Position numbers and translations under genes: made by a program | Assembly (NCBI RefSeq): GCF_000412635.1 | Contig: NZ_ASTG01000013.1 | Coordinates: forward strand, 86,138-150,137 | Source of the DNA: Sphingobium bisphenolivorans | Lineage (GTDB): Bacteria > Pseudomonadota > Alphaproteobacteria > Sphingomonadales > Sphingomonadaceae | Length of the DNA stretch: 64,000 nt | Reading direction: 5' to 3' | Notes under the pieces: model-generated | The model's input: only the letters and a program-made list of their open reading frames with translations | Told to the model about the DNA's origin: nothing | The model's database searches: none | Shown here: positions 17,343 through 26,100 of the stretch, piece after piece | Numbering within the stretch: the first letter of the stretch is position 1 | Layout of the letters: each line of letters opens with the position of its first letter

Positions 17343-19658
17343 TTATCTACCTCGATGCTTCCCGCGCTTCGATCCGATATGCCGGATGTTGGTCGGCCGC
17401 CCGCGTTTGATGCCCGGTCGCACCCGGTCCTTCTTGAAGCTTGGCCGCTGCGGCAGGGCGTCGGGCAGCTCGAACCTCAGCACGCCATTGATCGGGTCAG
17501 CCTCGGCCAGCCGCAACTGCAATCGCTGGCCAACGGTGAAGCGGTCACCGCTCTCGACACCCTCCAGCGCGCGGCCCGCCTCATCGAAATAGAAGCGTTC
17601 GTCGCCCAGCGTCGATACCGGCACCAGCCCATCGCCGCCAAGCCCTTCGACCGTCGCGAAGAAGCCGAAGCTCTGCACCCCGGTGATCCGCGCCTCGACA
17701 AGCTCGCCGACATGCGATGCCAGGAAGGCTGCGACATAGCGGTCGATCGTCTCGCGCTCCGCCTCCATCGCGCGTCGCTCATGCTGGCTGATCATCTCGC
17801 CGATACGCGCCATATTTTCATAATCCTCGGCGCTGAGGGACGAGCGATCCGGAATGACGCCGCCCTTGGGCGCAGGCAGCTCCAGTCCATAGGCGCCCAC
17901 CAGCGCCCGATGCACCAGCAGGTCCGCATAGCGCCGGATCGGTGACGTGAAATGGGCATAGGAGCCGAGCGACAGGCCGAAATGCCCCATATTGGCGGGC
18001 GCATAATAGGCCTGCGTCTGCGTGCGCAGCACCTGTTCCATGATCTGCTGCTTTTCCGCCGCCTGGCCGACCCGCTCGATCAGCCGATTGAAGGTGGAGG
18101 GCTTCACCACCTGTCCCAGCGCAAACTCGATGTCGAAGGTAGCCAGATATTCCTTCAGCGCCACCAACTTCTCGCGGCTGGGCGGCTCATGGTCGCGGTA
18201 CATGACCGGCGCCTTTTTCGCTTCCAGCGCCTTGGCTGCCGCGACATTGGCCGCGATCATGTAATCTTCGATCAGCATATGTGCGTCCAGCCGTTCGCGC
18301 ACGGCAACGCTGACGATCTTGCCCCATTCGTCCAGCACAACTCGCCGCTCTGGCAGTTCCAGCGCCAGCGGCTCCCGCTTCTCCCGCGCCTTGCGAAGGA
18401 GCGCCCAACAGGCCCAGAGCGGCCTCAGCGCCGTCTCCAGCAACGCTCCCCCCGTGTCGGGAAGCGGCGCGGTCCCATCGATCGCCGCCTGCGCATCCTC
18501 ATAGGCAAGCACAGCCGCGATCCGGATCACCGCGCGCGAAAAGTGCCAATTCTTGACCTTCCCATTCTTGTCCACAACCAGATGGCAGGCCATCGCCGCC
18601 CGGTCTTCCCCGGCGCGCAGTGAACAGATGTCCGACGACAGCTGGTGCGGCAGCATCGGCACGACCAGATCGGGAAAATAGACGCTGTTGCCGCGCTTCC
18701 TCGCCTCCCTGTCGAGCGCACTGCCCGGCCGCACATAGTAGCTGACGTCAGCGATGGCGACGATCGCTTTGTATCCGCCCGCATTGTCCGGATCATCGTC
18801 CGCCGCTGCCCATACAGCGTCGTCATGGTCACGCGCGTCCACCGGGTCGATCGCGACGATGGGCAGGTGCCGCAAGTCCTCTCGCTTGTCTTCATGCAGC
18901 GCGATTTGAGAAGCGATGACCGCCTCCTCCTCCACTTGCTCTGAAAAGACGTGCGGAATGCCGTGCTTGTGGATCGCAATCAGACTGAAGCTGCGCGGAG
19001 CGAAGGGATCGCCCAATATGTCCGTCACCCGCGCTGAAATGCGCGGCGGCCGTCCCACCGGTTCGGCCAGCACCAGGTCGCCCTTCTTCGCCGAACCGGC
19101 GTCGGAGATAGGCGTGTCGCGCCGGATGCGCTTGTCGACCGGGCGCAGCCAGAGCTTGCCGCCCTCGCCCTCCTCTACAACGCCCAGCAATTCCTCGCTC
19201 GCCTTGGCGAGCTTCTTCATCGGGTGCGCGACCCAGCCGCGCCCCGCTTCCTCGGTCCGCGCAAGGATGCGGTCGCCGATGGTCAGCGCGCCCCGCTTGC
19301 CGCGTTCCATCACCCGCAGGCGCGGCGCGGGCTGGCCTTCGGCCTCCCATCGCTCGGGGGTGGCGATCAGCGTCGTATCATCGACATCGACGATCCGCAG
19401 CACCGTCACCTTGGGCACGCCGCCCATTTTGTGGAAGGCGCGGGCGGGGCCGATGTCGAGCAGCCCCTCATCCGCCATGTCCTTCAGCAGCGCCTTGAGC
19501 GCGATCTTCTCCTGCCCCTTGAGCCCGAAAGCCTTTGCGATTTCGCGCTTGCCCGCGGGCTGGTCGGACGAGGTGATGAAGTCCACCACCTGTTCGCGCG
19601 AAGGGAAGCCGGCGGGCCGTACCTTCACGGATTTCTTCTTCTTTTCGGTCGATGCCAT
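17343..19658 (-). CDS. rnr: Ribonuclease R
   Basis: RNase R is a processive 3' to 5' exoribonuclease that degrades structured RNA and acts in rRNA quality control. The 771-residue protein has the lysine-rich N-terminus MASTEKKKKSV and a winged-helix-like region, cold-shock domains, and the RNB catalytic domain with the metal-binding aspartates in VAIDPVDARDHDDAVW (the DxxxxxDxDD motif). The central motif GNSVYFPDLVVPMLP and the RYADLLVHRAL block are also typical. The S1 domain lies near the C-terminus (EARITGVQSFGFF) and is followed by a basic tail. It is monocistronic on the minus strand. Confidence 0.95.
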   Translation of the reverse strand: MASTEKKKKSVKVRPAGFPSREQVVDFITSSDQPAGKREIAKAFGLKGQEKIALKALLKDMADEGLLDIGPARAFHKMGGVPKVTVLRIVDVDDTTLIATPERWEAEGQPAPRLRVMERGKRGALTIGDRILARTEEAGRGWVAHPMKKLAKASEELLGVVEEGEGGKLWLRPVDKRIRRDTPISDAGSAKKGDLVLAEPVGRPPRISARVTDILGDPFAPRSFSLIAIHKHGIPHVFSEQVEEEAVIASQIALHEDKREDLRHLPIVAIDPVDARDHDDAVWAAADDDPDNAGGYKAIVAIADVSYYVRPGSALDREARKRGNSVYFPDLVVPMLPHQLSSDICSLRAGEDRAAMACHLVVDKNGKVKNWHFSRAVIRIAAVLAYEDAQAAIDGTAPLPDTGGALLETALRPLWACWALLRKAREKREPLALELPERRVVLDEWGKIVSVAVRERLDAHMLIEDYMIAANVAAAKALEAKKAPVMYRDHEPPSREKLVALKEYLATFDIEFALGQVVKPSTFNRLIERVGQAAEKQQIMEQVLRTQTQAYYAPANMGHFGLSLGSYAHFTSPIRRYADLLVHRALVGAYGLELPAPKGGVIPDRSSLSAEDYENMARIGEMISQHERRAMEAERETIDRYVAAFLASHVGELVEARITGVQSFGFFATVEGLGGDGLVPVSTLGDERFYFDEAGRALEGVESGDRFTVGQRLQLRLAEADPINGVLRFELPDALPQRPSFKKDRVRPGIKRGRPTNIRHIGSKRGKHRGR

Positions 19659-19716
19659 GGACCAGCTATAGGAAGCGCCCTGCCGCAGCGCCAGTGGCGC
19701 GAGAAGAAAGCTTATC

Positions 19717-20352
19717 CTAGGCTAATTTTCTCGCGCGGTCCCGCCAGGCTTCGGCCAGCACCGGCATGGCCGCCAGTGCCCGTACCGCCTCCGGCTCCGT
19801 CTTGTGCCTGCCGCCGATCAGCAGGCGGAAAACCCGCGCGATCGGCCATTGGGGAAGCGGCCGCGCCGTCAAGGTCATGGGCGTCCCGGCTTCAGCCTCT
19901 CCCTCCCGGATCACCCGGAAATAGATGCCGCAGCGCGCCGACTTGACGATCGCAGCCATCACGTCCCGCGCGCCGAAGCGATGATCCAGTTTCCAACACG
20001 GCTGCCGGCCATGGCTTACCTCCACGATCGCGCTCCCCAGCGTGAAGCGATCCCCAAGGCAGATATCCTCCTCCGTCATGCCGCGGGAGGCGATGTTTTC
20101 GCCGAAGGCTCCCGGCGCATCGAGCAGGACGTGGCCGGGTTTGCGATCCCGCCACCAGCCATAATGATCCTGTGGATAGAGGTGTATCGCCTTGTCCCAG
20201 CCGCCATGATGCACCTTGTCGGCGACGGCATCGCCCTCCAGCCCCGACCAGCCGACACGTACGGGGCCGCTGACCGGTTTCTTTGCGATGGCGCTATAAT
20301 CGCCCTCGCGAAAGGGCACGGGCGTGCCCGTCAGTATCGCCTCGATCGTCAT
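19717..20352 (-). CDS. MOSC domain protein (YiiM-like)
   Basis: A 211-residue protein with a MOSC domain, the sulfur-carrier fold of molybdenum cofactor sulfurases. It matches YiiM-type proteins: GLEGDAVADKVHHGGWDKAIHLYP, then PGAFGENIASRGMTEEDICLGDRF, and the cysteine in VSHGRQPCWKLDHRFG that is thought to carry persulfide. YiiM enzymes reduce N-hydroxylated purine analogues together with the molybdenum cofactor. The ATG at 20352 starts MTIEAILTGTPVPF, the usual family start, while codons upstream look non-coding. The C-terminal tail (TEPEAVRALAAMPVLAEAWRDRARKLA) is family-typical. Confidence 0.85.
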   Translation of the reverse strand: MTIEAILTGTPVPFREGDYSAIAKKPVSGPVRVGWSGLEGDAVADKVHHGGWDKAIHLYPQDHYGWWRDRKPGHVLLDAPGAFGENIASRGMTEEDICLGDRFTLGSAIVEVSHGRQPCWKLDHRFGARDVMAAIVKSARCGIYFRVIREGEAEAGTPMTLTARPLPQWPIARVFRLLIGGRHKTEPEAVRALAAMPVLAEAWRDRARKLA

Positions 20353-20421
20353 GCAGCCGCTGGTCATACGGCTCCCATGGCACGACCGCAGCTCAAGCGC
20401 CATGGCCGCTGAGCGGCGGGT

Positions 20422-20640
20422 TTATGCGCGGCTGAGTTCCGATGCCAGTTTCAGCACTTCGCCACCGCTGTCCGTCTGAACCAGATAGGCGGGGTTGCGG
20501 CTCGACCCGTTGCGCCGGATCAACGCGCCCTCGATGTCGCGTTCGACCTGGCGATCGAACCGCTCGGCAACTCTTCCCCGGCCGACGCCTTGCCCCCAGT
20601 TCCATTTGACCCTCGCTCCTTTGCGAAAGCTCTCGGTCAT
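20422..20640 (-). CDS. DUF2945 / hypervirulence-associated TUDOR-domain protein
   Basis: A 72-residue basic protein, MTESFRKGARVKWNWGQGVGRGRV and then AYLVQTDSGGEVLKLASEL, that matches the small DUF2945 (TUDOR-like) family. Members are SH3-barrel-like and lack an assigned role, but several are co-located with stress and DNA-protection genes. The start at 20640 has a strong ribosome binding site (ggagagga, eight bases upstream on the minus strand), which decides against the longer frame. It ends close to the upstream end of the MOSC gene and is transcribed in the same direction. Confidence 0.8.
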   Translation of the reverse strand: MTESFRKGARVKWNWGQGVGRGRVAERFDRQVERDIEGALIRRNGSSRNPAYLVQTDSGGEVLKLASELSRA

Positions 20641-20764
20641 TGGGCGTCCTCTCCTTCGGGCGCAACCGCGTCGGCCGTCTTCTTCATTGCTGCCATATGC
20701 CAAAATTCCCAATCGGCCGCGCGGTTCCCTTGGGTTTTGTCGTAGCCTGGGTTAAGGGCGGCGC

Positions 20765-21943
20765 ATGGATGTTCAGGGGCTTCGCGTCGCGCTCTTCAGC
20801 GGCAATTATAATTATGTGCGCGACGGCGCGAACCAGGCGCTCAACCGCTTCGTGGGCTATCTGCTTCGCCAAGGCGCGGCGGTGCGCATCTATTCGCCGA
20901 CGGTCGATACACCGGCCTTCGAGCCCACCGGCGATCTGGTGAGCGCGCCATCCTTTTCCGTGCCGGGCCGCCGCGAATACCGCATCCCCTACCGCATGTC
21001 GCAGGCGGTGCGGCGTGACCTCAAGGCATTTCGCCCCAACCTCGTCCACGTCTCCAGCCCCGACCCGCTCGGCCACCGCGCCGTCGCCTGGGCCAGGAAC
21101 AACGGCCTTCCAGCGGTAGCCTCTGTCCACACCCGCTTCGAAACCTATCCGCGCTATTACGGCCTCGCCTTTCTGGAGCCCGCGGTCGAATCGCTGCTGC
21201 GCCGCTTCTATCGCCGCTGCGATGCGATTGTCGCGCCGTCCGAGTCCATGGCACAACTGCTCCGTGAACAGCGCATGAGCTATGATGTCGGCATCTGGAC
21301 CCGAGGGATCGATAGGGACATCTTCAATCCCGGCCGCCGCTCGCCCGAATGGCGCCAGTCGCTCGGCATCGCCGCCGATGAGCCGGTCATCGGCTTTATC
21401 GGACGGCTGGTGATGGAAAAGGGGCTGGACGTCTTTTCCGACACCATCGACCACCTGGCCGCCCAGAACATCCGCCACAAGGTGCTGATCGTCGGCGAAG
21501 GCCCCGCACGCGACTGGTTTCAGAACCGACTGCCCAGCGCCATCTTCACCGGCTTTCAAAAAGGTGCGGAGCTTGGCCGCGCGGTCGCCAGCATGGACAT
21601 GCTGTTCAATCCCTCCGTTACCGAAACCTTCGGCAACGTGACGTTGGAAGCCATGGCCTGCGGACTGCCGACGGTGGCCGCCCGCGCCACGGGAAGCGAG
21701 AGCCTGGTCACCGATGGCCTCACCGGTCGCCTGATCCGTCCAGGCGCGATCAGCGCCTTTGCCGACGCGCTTGCGGGATATTGCACCGATGGCGCGGCCC
21801 GCACGGCCGCAGGCACGGCGGCGATGCGGCAGGCGGAGCGCTATGGCTGGGATCAGGTCAATCAGGCGCTGGTCGATACCTATCTGCGCATCATCCGGCA
21901 GAGATCGACTGGCGCGCTGGTCCGATCCAGCCCCGTTCCCTGA
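20765..21943 (+). CDS. GT4-family glycosyltransferase (MgtA/PimB-like)
   Basis: A 392-residue GT-B glycosyltransferase of family GT4. The N-terminal acceptor domain begins LRVALFSGNYNYVRDGANQAL and shows VASVHTRFETYPRYYGL. The donor domain has the glycine-rich IGFIGRLVMEKGLDVF and the GT4 acidic motif ETFGNVTLEAMACGLP (E-x7-E) that contacts the nucleotide sugar. Its nearest resemblance is to alpha-mannosyltransferases acting on glycolipids. A role in sphingomonad glycosphingolipid or envelope synthesis is possible but is an inference. rarA follows 28 bases after, on the same strand. Confidence 0.85.
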   Translation: MDVQGLRVALFSGNYNYVRDGANQALNRFVGYLLRQGAAVRIYSPTVDTPAFEPTGDLVSAPSFSVPGRREYRIPYRMSQAVRRDLKAFRPNLVHVSSPDPLGHRAVAWARNNGLPAVASVHTRFETYPRYYGLAFLEPAVESLLRRFYRRCDAIVAPSESMAQLLREQRMSYDVGIWTRGIDRDIFNPGRRSPEWRQSLGIAADEPVIGFIGRLVMEKGLDVFSDTIDHLAAQNIRHKVLIVGEGPARDWFQNRLPSAIFTGFQKGAELGRAVASMDMLFNPSVTETFGNVTLEAMACGLPTVAARATGSESLVTDGLTGRLIRPGAISAFADALAGYCTDGAARTAAGTAAMRQAERYGWDQVNQALVDTYLRIIRQRSTGALVRSSPVP

Positions 21944-21971
21944 TCGCACAAGCCTTCCTATATCGGCCGGG

Positions 21972-23279
21972 ATGGCAGACCTTTTCGCTCCTGACGACAA
22001 TTTCGAAGCTACGGCCGCATCGCCGCTGGCGGATCAGCTTCGCCCGCGCACCCTCTCCGAGGTGGTGGGGCAGGATCACCTGACCGGCCCTGAAGGCGCG
22101 ATCGGGCGCATGGTGACGGCAGGGCGCCTCTCTTCCATCATCCTCTGGGGTCCGCCGGGCACTGGCAAGACGACGATCTCGCGCCTGCTGGCAGACGCCG
22201 TCGGCATGCGGTTTGAGCCGATCTCCGCCGTCTTCTCAGGCGTTGCCGATCTCAAGAAGGTCTTCGCCGCCGCCCGGGAACATGCCCGCAGGGGCGAGAA
22301 GACGCTGCTCTTTGTGGATGAGATCCACCGCTTCAACCGGGCGCAGCAGGATAGCTTTCTCCCCTTCGTCGAGGATGGCACGGTGACGCTGGTCGGCGCG
22401 ACCACGGAAAATCCGAGCTTCGAGCTGAACGCCGCGCTCCTGTCCCGCGCGCAGGTCCTCATCCTCCGCCGGCTTGACGCGAGCGCGCTTGAACAATTGC
22501 TCGATCGCGCCGAAGCCCTGATGCAGCGCCCGCTGCCGCTTCTGCCGGCAGCGCGCGAAGCCCTGCTCGCCAGTGCGGATGGCGATGGCCGTTTCCTGCT
22601 CAATCAGGTGGAAACGCTCTATTCGATCGATATCCCGGAGCCGCTCGATCCAGCCGCCCTCTCGGCCCTGCTCCATCGGCGAGTCGCTGTCTACGACAAG
22701 GATCGGGAGGGCCATTATAATCTGATTTCCGCGTTGCATAAGTCCCTGCGCGGCTCCGATCCGCAGGCCTCGCTATATTATCTTGCCCGCATGCTCACGG
22801 CCGGAGAGCAGCCCCTGTACGTCCTGCGCCGACTGGTCCGGTTCGCGACGGAAGATATCGGCCTCGCCGACCCGCAGGCCGTGGTCCAGTGCCTGGCGGC
22901 AAAGGATGCCTATGAATTTCTCGGCTCGCCGGAGGGGGAGCTGGCGATCGTGCAGGCCTGCCTCTATTGCGCCACCGCCCCCAAATCCAATGCCGCCTAT
23001 GCCGCCATGAAATCCGCCTGGAAATCGGCGCGGGACACGGGATCGCTGATGCCCCCGCAGAATATCCTGAACGCGCCGACCCGGCTGATGAAGAATATCG
23101 GCTATGGCAAGGGCTACCAATATGACCATGACGCCGCCGAGGGTTTTTCCGGCGACAATTATTGGCCGGAGGAAATGACGCCACAGACCTTCTACGCGCC
23201 GACGGATCGCGGCTTTGAAAGCCGTGTGGCCGAGCGCATGGCTTATTGGGAGCGCCTGCGCGCGGAGCGGCGGTCATGA
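21972..23279 (+). CDS. rarA: Replication-associated recombination protein A (AAA ATPase)
   Basis: RarA (MgsA) is a clamp-loader-like AAA+ ATPase that acts at stalled replication forks. The 435-residue protein begins MADLFAPDDNF and has LADQLRPRTLSEVVGQDHL, the Walker A WGPPGTGKTT, the Walker B FVDEIHRFN, sensor ATTENPSFELN and the C-terminal tetramerisation part with ILNAPTRLMKNIGYGKGYQYDHD and a FSGDNYWPEEM box. Start 21972 was chosen over the longer frame because it matches the family N-terminus. The order GT4-rarA-unknown on one strand suggests a transcription unit. Confidence 0.93.
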   Translation: MADLFAPDDNFEATAASPLADQLRPRTLSEVVGQDHLTGPEGAIGRMVTAGRLSSIILWGPPGTGKTTISRLLADAVGMRFEPISAVFSGVADLKKVFAAAREHARRGEKTLLFVDEIHRFNRAQQDSFLPFVEDGTVTLVGATTENPSFELNAALLSRAQVLILRRLDASALEQLLDRAEALMQRPLPLLPAAREALLASADGDGRFLLNQVETLYSIDIPEPLDPAALSALLHRRVAVYDKDREGHYNLISALHKSLRGSDPQASLYYLARMLTAGEQPLYVLRRLVRFATEDIGLADPQAVVQCLAAKDAYEFLGSPEGELAIVQACLYCATAPKSNAAYAAMKSAWKSARDTGSLMPPQNILNAPTRLMKNIGYGKGYQYDHDAAEGFSGDNYWPEEMTPQTFYAPTDRGFESRVAERMAYWERLRAERRS

Positions 23280-23304
23280 GGCACGGAAACACCGACGCGC
23301 AGAG

Positions 23305-24165
23305 ATGACTCCCCGCTTCACCCGCTATGCCGCTATCGACTGGTCGGGCGCCAAGGGCTCGCGGCACAAGGGCATCGCCGTTGCGCTGTGCGAGGCAGGC
23401 GATGCCGTGCCTGTGTTGCAACATCCGCACGGCGGCGGCTTCTGGTCACGAATGGCTGTTGCGGAATGGCTGGTCGAAGCAGCCGGGCAAGCGCCTACTC
23501 TCTTCGGCTTCGACTTCAGCTTCGCTCCCCCCTTTGTAGCGCGCAGCGGCTATCTGCCCGGCGACGATGTCCCGAACACAGGACCCGAATTCTGGGCCTA
23601 TGTCGATGCGATCTGCGACGATGAGGATCTGGGCGCCGCCAGCCTGCTCGAACGGACGCACCGGCGGCATTTCTATTTTGGCAAGGCCGACGGCATCAAG
23701 GCCGACTATATGCACAACCGCCTGTGCGAGGCGCACTACAATGCGCAGGGCGGTGGCAAACCCTCCACGGTTTATGACGCGATCGGGGCAGCGCAGGTGG
23801 CGAAGGCAAGCTTTGCCGGCATGCGGCTGCTGCACCAAGTCCGCTCATCCGTGCCTGTCTGGCCCTTCGATCCGCCGCAGCGAGGCGGCTCGCTGGTCGT
23901 GGAAATCTATACCAGCATCGCCGCGCGCGCGGCCGGCCGGCCAAAGGGGCAGACGAAGATGCGCGACCTGGCCGCGCTCAACGACGCCCTCTTCGCCGTC
24001 GAATCACAGCCGCATGAAGGGCTGCCGCCGGACGACCATGGCGCGGACGCGATCCTGACCGCCGCATGGCTCCGCCGCGTGGCTCCTCGACCCAGCCTTT
24101 GGAAGCCCGCCCCGCTCAATCGCAAAATCGCCTCGACGGAGGGCTGGACGTTCGGCATCATCTGA
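23305..24165 (+). CDS. Unknown protein, possibly RNase H-like fold
   Basis: A 286-residue soluble protein that I do not recognise with confidence. It begins YAAIDWSGAKGSRHKGIAVAL with a spaced second acidic strand LFGFDFSFAPPF, and near the C-terminus there is GLPPDDHGADAILTAAW. Aspartates placed in strands 1, 4 and near the end are the layout of RNase H-like nucleases and DUF429-type proteins, so a nuclease-like fold is a guess. It lies 25 bases after rarA on the same strand and just before tRNA-Thr. Start 23305 follows a gcgcagag sequence. Confidence 0.6.
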   Translation: MTPRFTRYAAIDWSGAKGSRHKGIAVALCEAGDAVPVLQHPHGGGFWSRMAVAEWLVEAAGQAPTLFGFDFSFAPPFVARSGYLPGDDVPNTGPEFWAYVDAICDDEDLGAASLLERTHRRHFYFGKADGIKADYMHNRLCEAHYNAQGGGKPSTVYDAIGAAQVAKASFAGMRLLHQVRSSVPVWPFDPPQRGGSLVVEIYTSIAARAAGRPKGQTKMRDLAALNDALFAVESQPHEGLPPDDHGADAILTAAWLRRVAPRPSLWKPAPLNRKIASTEGWTFGII

Positions 24166-24194
24166 TAGTAAGGCGCGTTCGTCCGAACGGACAG

Positions 24195-24270
<76 letters not shown>

Positions 24271-24310
24271 TCGCTCGTATAGCGGCACGACTTCCTTTAT
24301 ACCCGTCCAA

Positions 24311-24631
24311 ATGAAAGCGGCTTTGCATCGCCTGCGATCCTGGGCCGCCACGCTCAAGGTCGAGATCATCGCACTATGGATCGCCGCGCGAGACGGACGG
24401 ACGCCGTTGGTCGCCCGGCTCGTGGCATCGGCGACAGCGGCGTTCGCGCTCAGCCCGATCGACCTCATTCCGGACTTCATTCCCGTTCTGGGCTATCTGG
24501 ACGACCTCATCATCGTTCCCTTGGGGATAGCGCTTGCAATCCGGCTCATCCCGGCTCCGCTGATGGACGAATTTCGCGCCGCCGCGCGCGCACGGGACGA
24601 TCGCGCAAGAGCGCCGTGGGTGCGGCAATGA
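24311..24631 (+). CDS. YkvA-family (DUF1232) membrane protein
   Basis: A 106-residue protein with the DUF1232 core [35 protein letters not shown], found in YkvA-type small membrane proteins. The core region has two hydrophobic segments. Its role is not known. It starts at the first ATG after the tRNA and its stop overlaps the start of a tiny 22-codon frame (ATGA), so the two may be read together. Confidence 0.85.
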   Translation: MKAALHRLRSWAATLKVEIIALWIAARDGRTPLVARLVASATAAFALSPIDLIPDFIPVLGYLDDLIIVPLGIALAIRLIPAPLMDEFRAAARARDDRARAPWVRQ

Positions 24632-24696
24632 TCGTCTTGGCCTGGCTGGCTGCGCTGGGCGCGTCAGCCTTCTGGCTCTTGCGGAAAGAGCAGTGA
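24628..24696 (+). CDS. Possible 22-residue membrane peptide
   Basis: A 22-codon open frame, [22 protein letters not shown], that starts within the stop of the DUF1232 gene (ATGA) and ends at a TGA. The product would be a single hydrophobic helix with a positively charged C-terminus, as many small membrane peptides have. Translational coupling is the only evidence for expression, so it may be chance. Confidence 0.35.
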   Translation: MIVLAWLAALGASAFWLLRKEQ

Positions 24697-25304
24697 CAAC
24701 CGCCAGCCCCACAGCAAAATGGGGGCCGGCACTTCTGCCGGTCCCCACTTCCGTCGTGTCTCTCGATCTGCTTCTCTTTCGAGAGGCGATGCTTGGACTC
24801 GGCGCTCGATATGTCCACCTTAACGGCTTTCATATCGTGTCGGCTCCGCTTATACGACCGTTCGACCGTCCTCACACAGCCATCCTCTTTCCGATGCCCG
24901 ACGTTCACTTACGCGCGTGCACAGCATCCGTCATAGAGGATCATCAGGCATTTCCGCATTTTCCTCTCGGTCCATGCTTCTTGTCTGACGTTCGGAAAGC
25001 TCTTCAAGCCGTTGATTTCTCATCGGCTTTACCATCCAGATTTCTCTGTCTCGCGCTCTTTCCGACAAGCTGATGCTCTCACCAAAACCGAGTCGTTCAA
25101 AGCGGAATCTGATGGGTTGAAGCTTGGGTCTGGCTAAACCTGTGGATAGGCGAGGATATTTTTTCGGTTCCACGGGCCACATTCTTCCCTGTGCGAAATT
25201 CCTTAAATCATTACAAGCGGATGGCCCGTTGTCGCAGGTTCATGCAACCTCTCCCAATATGCGTGGGTTAAGAGAGCAAATCACGCTTTTTGGAGGAGAT
25301 TCAT
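24697..25304. other. 608-base region without a convincing gene, candidate minus-strand RNA
   Basis: A 608-base gap with lower GC than its surroundings. Open frames on both strands (for example 24693-25073 plus and 24931-25182 minus) have no family resemblance, and only the minus-strand one has a plausible late start near 25034. The minus strand reads through a purine-rich segment and ends in the hairpin at 24722-24746 followed by attttgct, so a small RNA or a short leader transcript from around 25200 towards 24710 is possible. No rnpB, ffs, ssrS or tmRNA core was recognised. The right end, ggaggagattcat, is the ribosome binding site of the next gene. Confidence 0.4.
24722..24746. terminator. 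Hairpin, candidate transcription terminator
   Basis: The arms ggggccggc and gccggtcccc pair (with one bulge) around the loop acttct. On the minus strand it is followed by attttgct, a modest T tract, and on the plus strand by acttccg. It would terminate transcription on either side of the region after the DUF1232 gene, more likely on the minus strand. Confidence 0.5.
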
Positions 25305-25607
25305 ATGCGTAAAGCCATTCTCGCCCTTACCGCCCTGTCGCTGGCTGTGCCCGTTTCGATGGCTGTCCCGACCGAAGGCGCGCAAGCCCGGCGCGATTAT
25401 CGCTACAAGGAGTGGCGCGGCCGCGACGGACGTACTTATTGCCGCAAGTCGGATGGCACCACGGGCCTGATCGTCGGCGGCGTGGGCGGCGCTCTTGTCG
25501 GTCGGGCCATCGATACGCGCGGCGATCGCGCAACCGGCACGATCCTGGGTGCTGCTGGCGGTGCGCTGCTGGGCAAGGAAATCGACAGCAAGCGGCGCTG
25601 CCGCTGA
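25305..25607 (+). CDS. Small secreted protein with a glycine-zipper 2TM domain
   Basis: A 100-residue protein beginning MRKAILALTALSLAVPVSMAVP, a signal peptide, then a basic segment RRDYRYKEWRGRDGRTYCRKSDG. The C-terminal part has the glycine-zipper repeats GLIVGGVGGALVGRAID and GTILGAAGGALLGKEID that mark the 2TM glycine-zipper family (outer membrane or periplasm, related to SlyB-type proteins). A strong ribosome binding site (ggaggag) lies seven bases before the ATG at 25305 and sets the start. A terminator hairpin follows. Confidence 0.85.
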   Translation: MRKAILALTALSLAVPVSMAVPTEGAQARRDYRYKEWRGRDGRTYCRKSDGTTGLIVGGVGGALVGRAIDTRGDRATGTILGAAGGALLGKEIDSKRRCR

Positions 25608-25620
25608 GCGGAAACAAGAA

Positions 25621-25649
25621 AGGCCGGCGTCCCTGGGGGAGGCCGGCCT
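25621..25649. terminator. Hairpin between convergent genes, candidate bidirectional terminator
   Basis: The stem aggccggc and gccggcct with a 13-base loop, followed by ctttcgtt on the plus strand and preceded by gaaacaagaa, which reads as ttcttgtttc on the minus strand. It lies between the glycine-zipper gene and the convergent small secreted-protein gene and could end both transcripts. Confidence 0.7.
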
Positions 25650-25670
25650 CTTTCGTTATTCTAAAAAGTC

Positions 25671-25955
25671 TTATTCGGCAGCCGCGCCACGCGCGTCATC
25701 GACCTTGAAGGCCACCGGCTGCCCGCCGGAAACGCCCGAAACCTTACCGTTCTTGACGGCAAGATTGAACGCGACCGCATCGGGATAGCGGCGACCGGAG
25801 ATGACCTGGCCCGTCTTCGTGTCCTTCACCTGATACACATAGGTATAACCTTCGTGCGTGAAGCGCTGCTTGGCGGCATCTTCGGCATGGACGGGAGCGT
25901 TCGCCGCACCAAGGGCGAACAGGGCAGAAACAACCAACTTCGACAGCATTCGCAT
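25671..25955 (-). CDS. Small secreted protein of unknown function
   Basis: A 94-residue protein with signal peptide MRMLSKLVVSALFALGAANAPVHA and then a short soluble domain, FTHEGYTYVYQVKDTKTGQVISGRRYPDAVAF, ending in a basic/acidic tail with several alanines. No domain is recognised. It is probably periplasmic. The ATG at 25955 gives the only credible signal peptide. It is convergent to the glycine-zipper gene with a terminator between. Confidence 0.7.
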   Translation of the reverse strand: MRMLSKLVVSALFALGAANAPVHAEDAAKQRFTHEGYTYVYQVKDTKTGQVISGRRYPDAVAFNLAVKNGKVSGVSGGQPVAFKVDDARGAAAE

Positions 25956-26100
25956 GGGAAAACTCCTAGTGAATGCCGATCAAACACCTCTGTGATTTCT
26001 TGTTTTGTTGGCGACCTGCTTATTCGGCTCCAGTGAGGTGTCACAATCGCAAAAAGCGTCAGACCTATTGCGCTGGACGCAATCGTGGCCTGACTTGCAG

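Noticed and set aside
24697..25304. tmRNA, RNase P RNA, SRP RNA or 6S RNA in the 24.7-25.3 kb gap
   Set aside because: None of the conserved cores (tag-peptide reading frame, GAGGAAAGTCC-like P region, SRP GGAAGG loop) was found on either strand.
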